DNA of 43,809 nt from Clostridia bacterium (GTDB lineage: Bacteria; Bacillota; Clostridia; Oscillospirales; Acutalibacteraceae), in the NCBI GenBank assembly GCA_900755995.1, contig CAAEIM010000024.1, positions 1 to 43,809 of the forward strand, read 5' to 3'. The number at the start of each line of letters is the position of its first letter. Position 1 is the first letter of the stretch. The notes under the pieces were generated by a model. It had not been told where the DNA came from and searched no databases. It saw nothing but the letters and a program-made list of their open reading frames with translations. A program made the position numbers and the translations under genes. This document shows positions 22,803 to 31,931 of the stretch, piece after piece.

Positions 22803-23588
22803 ATGACTAATTTACTTTCAATCGACTTTTCTCAGATTTCAACCTACATAACATTTGCAGTTATTATTGCACTGTCAGTTGTGGCTTGTGTGCTCGCATA
22901 CAGGCTTATGAATGCAGTGCCTGCAAAATGGCTGTGCGATTACGACGAAGAGCCGGATGAAAGCCTTTTAGGAACAAGATATATTTTCAAACAAAGCGGA
23001 ATTTACTCTTCCGCTTTGTTTGCTATATTTAACCTGTCGATTTTTGTGTTTTTTGGCTATTCTTATTACACAATATTCTTTTTATTAATTTCGTATATTA
23101 TGCTATTCATAGTGCTTAGCGATTTTAAATATACAATCATACCCGACCAGTTTACCGTAGCCCTTGCGGTAGTATGTATAGCTCTTGCGGTTACCGACCT
23201 GCTTACTGCACAAATTTTTATTAAGCAGTGGTGGAGCATTCTCCTCGGTGCGGTTTGCGGCGGCGGTTCGCTTATGCTTATCAACTTGTTTTCAATTTTA
23301 ATTTTAAAAAAGAACGGAATGGGATTCGGCGATGTAAAGCTTATGTGTGCGCTCGGCGCCTGCCTGGGATTCCCAATGGTATTTTCAGGGCTTTTAATTG
23401 CTGTTCTTGTTGCGTTTCTCTACATAATTTTTTTGCTTATCAAAAAGATTGTTTCCAAAAAAGAGGTTTCAAGCTACTTCCCCTTTGGCCCGTTCCTCTG
23501 CATTGGTTCTCTTTGCAGTCTTTTCTTAGTAAAAGTTATTAACTACGGTTTAACACTCTACTTCAGTCTTTTCAGCTTAAGCTATTAA
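22803..23588 (+). CDS. pilD: Type IV prepilin peptidase
   Basis: 261-residue polytopic membrane aspartic protease that cleaves prepilins after the Gly of the leader. The two catalytic aspartates of the A24 family are visible: D107 in LSDFKYTIIPD and D177 in GMGFGDVKL. FPFGPFLCIG near the C-terminus is also typical. The N-terminal region, which in proteobacterial PilD carries two CxxC pairs and methylates the mature pilin, is short here and has only WLCDYDEEP, so methylation is doubtful. It processes the five prepilin-like proteins of this locus. The start follows AAGGA. Confidence 0.93.
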   Translation: MTNLLSIDFSQISTYITFAVIIALSVVACVLAYRLMNAVPAKWLCDYDEEPDESLLGTRYIFKQSGIYSSALFAIFNLSIFVFFGYSYYTIFFLLISYIMLFIVLSDFKYTIIPDQFTVALAVVCIALAVTDLLTAQIFIKQWWSILLGAVCGGGSLMLINLFSILILKKNGMGFGDVKLMCALGACLGFPMVFSGLLIAVLVAFLYIIFLLIKKIVSKKEVSSYFPFGPFLCIGSLCSLFLVKVINYGLTLYFSLFSLSY

Positions 23589-23617
23589 TCTATTCCGTGA
23601 AAGGATGATACATATAT

Positions 23618-25324
23618 ATGAAAAACTCTGTTTTTAACCTTAGTGACAACTTAGTTAAAAGCGGCACTGTAAGTTTAAAAAATTTAAAGCGTATAGAAAT
23701 GATGTATGCAGAAGATAATTCCGTTACTATTGAAGAAGCTCTTATGAAAGAAGGGCTTGTAACAGAAGACCAGATTTATCAGCATATGTCGGAAAAACTG
23801 CATATGCCGCTTGTTGACCTTGATTCATATTACATAGAAGACGATGTTATACAAATTATTCCGGATCAGATGATGCAGGATCTGGGCGTAATTCCCCTTT
23901 CTGTCGAGGGCAATTATCTGATGGTTGCAATGACAAACCCCCTCGATTATAAGGCAATTTATACTATTAATAACTATACAAAAAGAAAAATTAAAACTTC
24001 AATATGCACTCCTTCTCAGCTGGATAAAAAGAGAAACGAAATGTTCAGCGTATCTGATCAGGAGGCAGTAGTTGACGAGGCTCAGGAATTTGTTCAGAGC
24101 CAGATGAAAAAAAACGAGGGCACTGTATCTACTGAGGATCAGGAGGATATTGAAGATCAGCCTATCATAAAGTTTGTAAACAATATGATAAGTGAAGCAG
24201 TAAGACAGCGTGCGTCCGATATTCACTTTGAGCCTCAGGAAACAAGATTGTTAATTCGTTTCCGTGTTGACGGTAAACTTATTAAATATATGGACTCCAG
24301 CAAGGAGCTTGCTCCTTCGGTAACAAGCCGTATTAAATTTATCAGCGGTATGAACATTGCGGAAAAGAGAATCCCTCAGGACGGCAGACTTCACTACAAT
24401 ATCAATAATCAGAAGATTGATATGCGTGTATCCTCTCTTCCAAGTGTTTACGGCGAAAAAATCGTAATCAGAATTACAACCGCACTCGGTATGAAGCTTG
24501 ACAAAAGTGCAATCGGATTTCTTCCCGAAAACCTTGAAAAGTTTGACCAGCTTTTAACTGCAAGCCGTGGTATCATTCTTCTTTCGGGTGCAACAGGTTC
24601 AGGTAAATCTACCACCCTTTACGCTGCGTTGTCAAGCCTTAACACTGAGGACAAAAACATTATCACGGTTGAGAACCCTGTCGAAATGGTTTTGCCCGGA
24701 GCAACTCAGGTAAACGTAAATGAAAAAGCCGGACTTACCTTTGCAAGCGTTCTTCGTTCTATTCTTCGTCAGGACCCTGATATTATTATGATCGGTGAGA
24801 TTCGTGACCAGGAAACCGCAGACATTGCAGCCAGAGCCGCTATCACAGGTCACCTTGTACTTTCAACTATCCATACCTACAACGCAGCCAGCTCGGTTGT
24901 TCGTCTTATAGATATGGGCGTTGAGCCTTATATGGTTTCGTCATCTATGCTTGGCGTTATTGCTCAGAAGCTTGTAAGAAGACTTTGCCCTAACTGCAAA
25001 ACCCCGTACAACGCTACTGATGACGAACTGAGATTATTAGGCCTTCCTATTACAAAGCAGCTTACACTCTACAAGCCGGGTCAATGTCCTGTTTGTAACA
25101 ACATCGGCTACAAGGGAAGAATTGCGGTACATGAGGTAATGCCTGTTTCAAGAACAATTAAAAATGCCATTCATCTTGGCAAAACCACTGATGAAATCGA
25201 TACAATAGCAAGAGAAGAGGGTATGATTTCGCTTCGTGACAACCTCAAAAAGCTGTTGTTTGACGGCATTATTTCATTTGACACATTTATTGACACAGTA
25301 TCAGAAATCTATCAGGAAGATTAA
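23618..25324 (+). CDS. pilB: Pilus extension ATPase PilB
   Basis: 568-residue GspE/PilB ATPase that powers pilin insertion. The N-terminal GspE-N domain (about 10-150) ends in an acidic linker. The core has ASDIHFEPQ (199-207), Walker A GATGSGKST (324-332), Asp box IITVENPVE, Walker B DPDIIMIGEIRD (386-397) and His box GHLVLSTIHT. A zinc site is formed by C457, C460, C490 and C493, present in PilB/GspE but absent from PilT, which separates the two ATPases here. The ATG follows AAAGGATG. It acts with PilC on the cytoplasmic face of the membrane. Confidence 0.96.
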   Translation: MKNSVFNLSDNLVKSGTVSLKNLKRIEMMYAEDNSVTIEEALMKEGLVTEDQIYQHMSEKLHMPLVDLDSYYIEDDVIQIIPDQMMQDLGVIPLSVEGNYLMVAMTNPLDYKAIYTINNYTKRKIKTSICTPSQLDKKRNEMFSVSDQEAVVDEAQEFVQSQMKKNEGTVSTEDQEDIEDQPIIKFVNNMISEAVRQRASDIHFEPQETRLLIRFRVDGKLIKYMDSSKELAPSVTSRIKFISGMNIAEKRIPQDGRLHYNINNQKIDMRVSSLPSVYGEKIVIRITTALGMKLDKSAIGFLPENLEKFDQLLTASRGIILLSGATGSGKSTTLYAALSSLNTEDKNIITVENPVEMVLPGATQVNVNEKAGLTFASVLRSILRQDPDIIMIGEIRDQETADIAARAAITGHLVLSTIHTYNAASSVVRLIDMGVEPYMVSSSMLGVIAQKLVRRLCPNCKTPYNATDDELRLLGLPITKQLTLYKPGQCPVCNNIGYKGRIAVHEVMPVSRTIKNAIHLGKTTDEIDTIAREEGMISLRDNLKKLLFDGIISFDTFIDTVSEIYQED

Positions 25325-25335
25325 GGAGTGATTTT

Positions 25336-26526
25336 ATGGAATTTAGTGAGATGATAAGATTCGCCGTTGAAAACGGTGCGTCTGATATTCACCTTGCAAG
25401 CAACAACCTGCCCTCTTACCGAAAAGACGGTAAAATTATGAATTACAAAGGTACGGAAATTCTTGACGAGGACACCGTAATGAAGTATATTGACGAGGTT
25501 TTGGAGCCTGCCGATTACCTGAAGTTTTGCAACACAGGCGACATTGACTCGGCTTATCAGTTTGAAGACCTCGCCAGATTCAGAGTTAATGCATTCAAGC
25601 AGCGCCACGGTGCAACTCTTGTAATGCGTGTTATCAAAATGAACCCGCCAAAGCTCGGCGATTTGAACCTGCCCCGTTCCATTGCAAAGATACTTAATTT
25701 GCAGGAGGGTTTGGTGCTTGTAACAGGTCCTACAGGTAGTGGTAAATCAACCACACTTGCAGCTCTCATCAATGAGATTAACCACAGGGAAGATTTACAT
25801 ATTATCACCATTGAAGACCCTGTTGAGTATATGCACTCACCGGCTAAATGTATTATCAACCAGAGAGAGGTTGGCGAAGACAGTGAAACCTATTCATCAG
25901 CCCTCAAATCTGCACTTCGTGAAGACCCTGATATTATTCTGATGGGTGAGATTCGTGACCTTGAGTCAATGTCAATCGCTCTGCGTGCAGCAGAAACAGG
26001 ACACCTTGTTTTTTCAACACTTCATACAGAGAGTGCCGCAAAAACAATCGACCGTCTTATCGATATGTATCCTGTTGAACGTCAGAAGCAGGCGTTAAGC
26101 CAGCTTTCCACAACGCTCAAGGCTGTAATTTCTCAGCGTTTGCTTCCAAGAGCTGACCGTCCGGGTCGAATCGGCGCATTTGAAATTATGTTTGTTAATA
26201 CAGCTATTGCTAACCTTATTCGTGAGGATAAGATTCCGCAGATTGAGCAGATGATTTCACTGAACCAGGGCTCAGGTATGATCACAAGAAAGCTCAGTAT
26301 CGAAAACCTCCTCAAGAGAGGATTTATTTCAAAACAAACTGCCGACAAATATATGTTTGATGTGGCTGACAACGCCGCTCTTACAGGCGGAGATCCTAAT
26401 ACTCAGTCGATGCAGCCCGGTGGTCAGGGAGTACCGCAGCAAACCCCGCAGCAGCTTACCGCTCCAATGCCGCAATATTCAAATCTCCCGCAAAACAGCA
26501 CAAATGCTTATCTTAACAGGAGGTAA
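25336..26526 (+). CDS. pilT: Pilus retraction ATPase PilT
   Basis: 396 residues. It begins at the PAS-like N-terminal domain with ASDIHLASNNLPSYRKDG. Walker A is GPTGSGKST (131-139), Asp box ITIEDPVEY, Walker B DPDIILMGEIRD (197-208), His box TGHLVFSTLHT. The zinc cysteines of PilB are missing, as expected. The PilT-specific C-terminal motif, usually AIRNLIRE, reads AIANLIRED (about 289-298). After residue 350 there is a Gln/Pro-rich tail of 45 residues not usual for PilT. Its presence predicts retractile pili, used for twitching or DNA uptake in other species. It starts 11 bases after pilB with AAGGAG. Confidence 0.94.
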   Translation: MEFSEMIRFAVENGASDIHLASNNLPSYRKDGKIMNYKGTEILDEDTVMKYIDEVLEPADYLKFCNTGDIDSAYQFEDLARFRVNAFKQRHGATLVMRVIKMNPPKLGDLNLPRSIAKILNLQEGLVLVTGPTGSGKSTTLAALINEINHREDLHIITIEDPVEYMHSPAKCIINQREVGEDSETYSSALKSALREDPDIILMGEIRDLESMSIALRAAETGHLVFSTLHTESAAKTIDRLIDMYPVERQKQALSQLSTTLKAVISQRLLPRADRPGRIGAFEIMFVNTAIANLIREDKIPQIEQMISLNQGSGMITRKLSIENLLKRGFISKQTADKYMFDVADNAALTGGDPNTQSMQPGGQGVPQQTPQQLTAPMPQYSNLPQNSTNAYLNRR

Positions 26527-26534
26527 AATAGAAT

Positions 26535-27779
26535 ATGGAATTTTCTTATGTAGCGGTAAATGATAAAAATCGTAAATACCGCTCACGAATGACTGCAAAT
26601 ACAAAGGATGAGGTCAAGAAAAAGCTTGGGGAGAGAGGCCTTATTGCTCTTTCGATTGATGAGGTAAAAAAAGGCTCTCAGGATGATATTCCGATTTGGC
26701 AGCGTGACCTCGGAGGCACAAAAGATGTACACACATTAAAAATCAGCAATAAAAGACTACTCACCTTTATGCACCAGATGGCACTTATGATTCGTTCCGG
26801 TATTTCCCTTTCTGTTGCAATGGCTGTAATGTGCGATACCGAAAAAGATAAGAATATGCTTAGAATTTTGCAGGAAATCACCGCAAATCTCTACAACGGT
26901 ATTACTCTTTCGCAGTCGCTCAGCTCGTTTAAAACGTTTCCAACGGTTTATGTAAACATAATTCAAACCGGTGAGGCGAACGGCCGACTTGATGAAGCAT
27001 TTGACAAATGCGTAAATCTACTTAAAAAGGAAATCACATTAAGAGGAAAAATTGTCGGTGCGATGATTTATCCTGTATTCCTTCTCATACTTACAGTAGC
27101 GCTTATCGTAGTAATGAGTGTGTTCGTATTACCGGCATTTAAAGATTTGTTTGAAAGCTTTGGCTCCGAGCTGCCGGCAATGACGCAAATAACAATGGGA
27201 ATGTCTGATGTAATTGTACACTATGGATGGCTTATAGTTCTTATTATTGTTGCTGTTGCAGTTACTCTCAGAATCCTTTATAAGAAAAACTATACCTTCT
27301 GTATGTGGTGGTCAACAGCACAGCTTAAAATCCCGATTATAGGTGAGGTTTTACGACTCAACCAGGTAACAAGATTTGCTAATATGATGGCTACTCTTAC
27401 TTCTTCGGGCGTAAACATTCTTTATTCACTTGAACTTGCAAAAGCTGTTATCGGTAATAAGTTTATGGCTGACTGTCTTAATCAGGTTATTGAGGATGTA
27501 AGAATAGGTACACCTATTAACGTTTCACTTTCAAGATATCCAAAGGCTTTTGACCCGCTCTTTGTATCAATGGTAAGAGTCGGCGAGGAAAGCGGTATGC
27601 TCAGCGATTCACTTACAAAAATGGCTGATATGTACGAGGAACAGGCAAATGACGCTACACAGCGTATGACAGACGCTATGACTCCGGCAATGACAATCAT
27701 TATCGCAGTGATTGTTGGATTTGTTGTTATTTCAATCGTACAGGCAATGTTCGGTATGTATAGTGTTATTTCAGGCTAA
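26535..27779 (+). CDS. pilC: Pilus platform protein PilC
   Basis: 414-residue polytopic inner-membrane protein of the GspF/PilC family. Two T2SF cytoplasmic domains are visible: about 75-195 (LLTFMHQMALMIRSGISL ... GRLDEAFDKC) and about 275-400 (RFANMMATLTSSGVNILYSL ... VGEESGMLSDSLTKMADMYE). Three hydrophobic segments separate and follow them. The N-terminal 60 residues form the small domain that meets the ATPase. PilC couples rotation of PilB or PilT to pilin movement. Only one copy is present for both motors. AGGAGG precedes the ATG, eight bases after pilT. Confidence 0.95.
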   Translation: MEFSYVAVNDKNRKYRSRMTANTKDEVKKKLGERGLIALSIDEVKKGSQDDIPIWQRDLGGTKDVHTLKISNKRLLTFMHQMALMIRSGISLSVAMAVMCDTEKDKNMLRILQEITANLYNGITLSQSLSSFKTFPTVYVNIIQTGEANGRLDEAFDKCVNLLKKEITLRGKIVGAMIYPVFLLILTVALIVVMSVFVLPAFKDLFESFGSELPAMTQITMGMSDVIVHYGWLIVLIIVAVAVTLRILYKKNYTFCMWWSTAQLKIPIIGEVLRLNQVTRFANMMATLTSSGVNILYSLELAKAVIGNKFMADCLNQVIEDVRIGTPINVSLSRYPKAFDPLFVSMVRVGEESGMLSDSLTKMADMYEEQANDATQRMTDAMTPAMTIIIAVIVGFVVISIVQAMFGMYSVISG

Positions 27780-27817
27780 TAGCATCAATAACACTGAAAC
27801 TATGAAAGGAGATTTTT

Positions 27818-30427
27818 ATGAAGAAAAATCATGTAAAAAAGAGTATATTCAATAAAAAAGGTATATCTCTCGTTCTTGCAATAGCTTTGGTTGCAGTTTT
27901 GTTCTTAACTACAACTTCGTTCATATCAATCGCAATGCTCCAGCAAAATGAAACAGGTACGTCAATGAATACTCGACAGGCATATGTATCGTCAAAAAGT
28001 GCACTCGATATGGCACAGGAACTTTTAAATGACGGTAAGCTTGATCTGCCGGCTGTCGATGGTGATTCAAATTATTATGTTTTTTACTATCAGCCGGGAA
28101 TTGATGGTGTACATAAACAGAAATTCAGCACCGCTGAGGATGCACTTAACTTTATTAAGAATCATCCGGAATACACTATAATTGGCGACGCTTATGTAAA
28201 GATTACTAATGAAAACGGAAGCTATACAATGACAGCCGTAGGTACTGAGGGCAAATATACCGGTGATCCCGATGACAAGAACACCGGCGACCTTTCTGTA
28301 AAGTTTGATGTTATATATAATCTGGTAGCTAATGAGAAATATGACAGCTTGGTAATGCAGCAGAAGGTTATTGCAAATCCTCCGTCTGTAAGCGGCAATA
28401 AATTTCTTATGATGGGCGACCAGACAGCCTATACACTTTTAAGATCGGCTCGCAAAGACCAGTATGGTACGGATAATAGCTACCGTACAGTTCAGTCGTA
28501 TGAAGATGATAACAAAGATGAGGATATTATTTATATTCCAAAGAATGAAGCGGGTAAATTGCCTATCACTACCTATTTTCCGCTGGTTCTTGATAAACCG
28601 ATTAAATGTACAAGTAACAGCGACAGCAGAGTAAAATATTCAACCTATGATAATGGAATTTATTTCCTTGGACGCTGTGGTAAAGGCGAGAAAATAATAA
28701 ATGCTTATGACAGTCAGGCTACAGATATTTCTTACTATACAGAATCTGATTCTTACGGTATAGTACTTGATTGCGCATACCTTGTTGTAGCCGGCAACGC
28801 AGTCAGCAAGCATGGCAATTCAGGTCAGCAGGGAATGACCTTAAACTATTATGGCAGCGGCTCCGAGAAAAAAGTTGTTGCATATTTTCCTAACGGCAGC
28901 TTCTTTAAAACATACGATAATAGTGGAACTGTTACAAAGACGGTTACATACCCAAAGGGATATTATTTATTTAGCAGTGGAACCGATCTTTTCAATCCTG
29001 ATGGTAGTAAAACTGATTACAAAGCTACCCCTAACCTTACTGAAGAGCAAGCACGCAGCAGAATCGGAAACATTGATATGTACAGCACAATGTATGAGTC
29101 AGGAACTCTCAAGGAAATGCACTCCGGTTATGAAGGTAAAGTTGTAAAAGGTAAAGAGCCGGTGACTATACTTGGAGATGGCGGATCTTTTTCCAAGTCA
29201 ATAAGCAGTTATTCAACTACACAGGCAGGAGTAAAATACACTACTGGTTGGGACAATTACTACACCTACTGCGCACCTACTGCAATGCCTTTATCATCAG
29301 ATAGCGGATACTACAACTTATATGCAGGTAAGGAATTTAACTATCTTTGGTATAACACAAAGCCAATGGAAATCAGCGATAATGTTAAAATGTCGCTTCG
29401 CAGTGATAATGTTATCCTTTCTATAGGACCGGATATAGGCGAAGCAGTTTATTACTTAAAGGATGATAAATATAATGGCGATGACGACCATATGTATAAT
29501 GCCGATACATTAAAAAGGGTAGGTTTGACGCCTGCTCAGGCTGACGCCCTATGTGCCAGCGATCCCGGCAATAAAAAATATACAGCAGCAGGTTCCAATA
29601 AAATTATTCAGAAATCCTCATCTGCTGAATTCAATATCAAGCCTTACTGGAACAAGAATGCATTTGATCTTAAGGTAACAAATGATTTTGAAGTCCAGAT
29701 GGCTAATGGTACAACATATACAGTTAAGGGGGGGCAGTACACAGACCTGCCCGTAAATGGACTCAATTTATTTAGCAATGAAGCAAAAAATTACTTTGAC
29801 AGTCACTCTACTGAAAAAGTAGATTCCACAGATACTGCAATAGATTGGGTAAAAACTGATGGCAGCATAAACACAGGTGTAAGTGCTTCAAATATGACTC
29901 AGACTGATAAGGCTATAAAATTTGAGGCTCCGAGCGGCGGCACACTTTCAAGCGGTACATACACAGCAAAGGCTATTTACTGTGACTTTAGGAGCACAGT
30001 CTATGCAAATGGTGCAACTTTGAAAGGCGATGTTGTTTCAATAGGTGCAGATAAAATTGTAAGTGACGGCAAAGGCCTTTTCATAGACACTTACAGTGGT
30101 TATCCTGATTCAAAATGCACTGTAAGTCATGTAGAAGGCGGAGTAACGGCTCCTCCGGAACAAAAAGAAGGTTCAATGCTTCAGGTTACTCGTGATACTG
30201 ATCTTGTTCTTGACAATGGTACAAGTATTACTCTGAATACAGGCTATTACTATTTCCCAAATGTAAAAGGAACGTTTAACCTTCTGAGCCATTCTTTCTG
30301 GGAAGGTTGGAGCGACGCCAATTCTTTCTATTATGCAAGTAAATTGGACGAAGATGTAACGACAAATCGCAAAATATATTACACAAGAGAAATGGTACCT
30401 GTGGATTTTGAAGGGAAGTATTATTAA
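27818..30427 (+). CDS. Giant pilin-like protein lacking Glu5, candidate pilus tip
   Basis: 869 residues. The leader ends FNKKG (cleavage predicted after G15), followed by a hydrophobic helix ISLVLAIALVAVLFL. Position +5 of the mature protein is Leu, not Glu. The segment after the helix (NTRQAYVSSKSALDMAQELL) resembles PilX-N type minor pilins, where a Gln/Ala-rich helix follows. GspK-type tip pilins also lack Glu5, because they have no subunit above them. The 800-residue exodomain is rich in Tyr, Ser, Asp and Gly; near 730-770 (YANGATLKGDVVSIGADKIV) it has the short strand-turn rhythm of a beta-solenoid. I recognise no known adhesin domain. It lies just upstream of two minor pilins. The ATG follows AAAGGAG. 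Confidence 0.78.
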   Translation: MKKNHVKKSIFNKKGISLVLAIALVAVLFLTTTSFISIAMLQQNETGTSMNTRQAYVSSKSALDMAQELLNDGKLDLPAVDGDSNYYVFYYQPGIDGVHKQKFSTAEDALNFIKNHPEYTIIGDAYVKITNENGSYTMTAVGTEGKYTGDPDDKNTGDLSVKFDVIYNLVANEKYDSLVMQQKVIANPPSVSGNKFLMMGDQTAYTLLRSARKDQYGTDNSYRTVQSYEDDNKDEDIIYIPKNEAGKLPITTYFPLVLDKPIKCTSNSDSRVKYSTYDNGIYFLGRCGKGEKIINAYDSQATDISYYTESDSYGIVLDCAYLVVAGNAVSKHGNSGQQGMTLNYYGSGSEKKVVAYFPNGSFFKTYDNSGTVTKTVTYPKGYYLFSSGTDLFNPDGSKTDYKATPNLTEEQARSRIGNIDMYSTMYESGTLKEMHSGYEGKVVKGKEPVTILGDGGSFSKSISSYSTTQAGVKYTTGWDNYYTYCAPTAMPLSSDSGYYNLYAGKEFNYLWYNTKPMEISDNVKMSLRSDNVILSIGPDIGEAVYYLKDDKYNGDDDHMYNADTLKRVGLTPAQADALCASDPGNKKYTAAGSNKIIQKSSSAEFNIKPYWNKNAFDLKVTNDFEVQMANGTTYTVKGGQYTDLPVNGLNLFSNEAKNYFDSHSTEKVDSTDTAIDWVKTDGSINTGVSASNMTQTDKAIKFEAPSGGTLSSGTYTAKAIYCDFRSTVYANGATLKGDVVSIGADKIVSDGKGLFIDTYSGYPDSKCTVSHVEGGVTAPPEQKEGSMLQVTRDTDLVLDNGTSITLNTGYYYFPNVKGTFNLLSHSFWEGWSDANSFYYASKLDEDVTTNRKIYYTREMVPVDFEGKYY

Positions 30428-31021
30428 ATGAAGAGAGGAATCCTGAAAACTAAAAAATATTTAAAAAGTAAAAAAGGCTTTTCTCTTCTTGAACTTCTTT
30501 GTGCGGTAATGATCATGGCAATAGCTGTTTCAGCTACTGCCACCGGTCTTGCCATCAGCTACCAGTCAATTACAAAAAACAGTCTTATGGATCAGGCTTC
30601 AGCTAAGGCGCAAATGTACTGCGATGTAATTATGACTTACGTTGAAAAGACTCCGTCTAATGACCCGGATTCTTCAAAACCATGGACATCTATTCCGGGA
30701 TTAAAAATAAGCGAAAACAAGCTTTTTGCAGGCCAGGCAAGCTTTAGTTTTACTGATGACATCAAGGATAAAATTGAGCATGACGTAACAAATCTTGACA
30801 GCAGTATGACAAAATCTACTCAGTATAACACCAAAGCAGATGCCGAATCAAAAGCTTTTGATAAAACTGAGGTTGCTTATCTTATAGAGAAGCACGGTTA
30901 TTATCAAAATAGCGCCGGTGTAGATATGGTGTCTTACAAGATTACAGTTTACATTAACTATGGTACAAACGGAACTACTACCTGCACAGGTATTGTAACT
31001 AAGAATAAATACATTTTTTAA
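30428..31021 (+). CDS. Minor pilin (type IV prepilin-like)
   Basis: 197 residues. The leader ends KSKKG, cleavage after G17, then FSLLELLCAVMIMAIAVSA with Glu22 at +5. The rest is a polar globular domain with a C-terminal pair of strands (KITVYINYGTNGTTTCTGIV). It resembles PilV/GspI-type minor pilins in size. The start ATG directly follows the stop codon of the 869-residue protein, so the two are translated in tandem. It probably joins the initiation complex under the tip protein; the exact orthology cannot be assigned from sequence. Confidence 0.87.
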   Translation: MKRGILKTKKYLKSKKGFSLLELLCAVMIMAIAVSATATGLAISYQSITKNSLMDQASAKAQMYCDVIMTYVEKTPSNDPDSSKPWTSIPGLKISENKLFAGQASFSFTDDIKDKIEHDVTNLDSSMTKSTQYNTKADAESKAFDKTEVAYLIEKHGYYQNSAGVDMVSYKITVYINYGTNGTTTCTGIVTKNKYIF

Positions 31022-31035
31022 TAGGAGGGTGCATA

Positions 31036-31791
31036 ATGAGTAAAAAAATTGAATCTTTAAAAAAGCATTTCTCCAAAAAATCAGTAAAATCCAAGGTTGG
31101 TGCAACGCTCGTTGAGCTTGTAGCGGTTGTTTGTATTTTAGCAATCACTTCTATGACATGTGTCAGCGGTATGTTTGCAATGGCTGATGTAGCAAAAAGA
31201 GGACAGGAGCTTTCGTACTGTGAAAGAACAAGTGATACGATATCAAAGCAGCTTTCTATTTACGGCAACACTTCAAGTTACGTTCAGGTTTACAGTAGTA
31301 CGCCTACGCCAGTGGGATACAATTCTGATCCAATGAACGGTTTTATGGATTATGATAATCATTCGAGCGATCCTGCTCTACCTTATGGTAACCAAAATGA
31401 TTACTTTTTATATGCAGATCCAAATATTGAATACAGACTGATTCTTGCAAAGTTTGATTCAACCACATCACCTTATTCATATAAGCCGATACTTGAAATT
31501 GATAATGTGAAGTCTATCAAATTTGACCTTAAGAAGTTAAATACAGAAGAAAGCAAGTATATACTTCAGTATACTGTAACAACTGTTGGAAAGACAATTT
31601 GGAATAAAGCAACAAGCGCAAGAATTGAATACACAATGTCAAGCGGTGTAGTGCTTAATAATACTAATAAATTTCATACAGTTCCGGAATTTACAGGTGA
31701 AGAAATTGTAATGAGAAGTCCGTCAACTCCGGCAGGTGATAAATGTATCAGAATCCGCACAACAAGCAGACAAGGAATTGATATTTCTTAA
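31036..31791 (+). CDS. Minor pilin with atypical cleavage site
   Basis: 251 residues. The leader reads SVKSKVG, with predicted cleavage after G22, and the mature protein starts ATLVELVAVVCILAI: Ala in place of Phe at +1, with Glu kept at +5. A GspJ/PilW-like size and a beta-rich C-terminal domain (YILQYTVTTVGKTIWNKA) suggest it is a minor pilin of the initiation complex. AGGAGG precedes the ATG, 14 bases after the preceding gene. It is the last gene of the pilus locus, followed by a terminator. Confidence 0.85.
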   Translation: MSKKIESLKKHFSKKSVKSKVGATLVELVAVVCILAITSMTCVSGMFAMADVAKRGQELSYCERTSDTISKQLSIYGNTSSYVQVYSSTPTPVGYNSDPMNGFMDYDNHSSDPALPYGNQNDYFLYADPNIEYRLILAKFDSTTSPYSYKPILEIDNVKSIKFDLKKLNTEESKYILQYTVTTVGKTIWNKATSARIEYTMSSGVVLNNTNKFHTVPEFTGEEIVMRSPSTPAGDKCIRIRTTSRQGIDIS

Positions 31792-31807
31792 AAGCCTTAT
31801 AACAACA

Positions 31808-31845
31808 AAAAATGCTGTACCATAACGGTGCAGCATTTTTGCTTT
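31808..31845 (+). terminator. Terminator of the pilus operon
   Basis: A 10-bp stem AAAAATGCTG with CAGCATTTTT, continued by ACC with GGT, and a T tract. It lies 17 bases after the last minor pilin gene. Confidence 0.85.
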
Positions 31846-31931
31846 ATAAGAAATTGATTGTAAGAGGTTGGATACAGGAATGGATATTTATATGATACCG
31901 AGTGCTTAAAGGTGCAGTTCATCGGCTGCAT

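Noticed and set aside
31908..31929. Terminator for the DUF4364 gene on the minus strand
   Set aside because: The stem has only five or six strong pairs and the T tract is short and interrupted.
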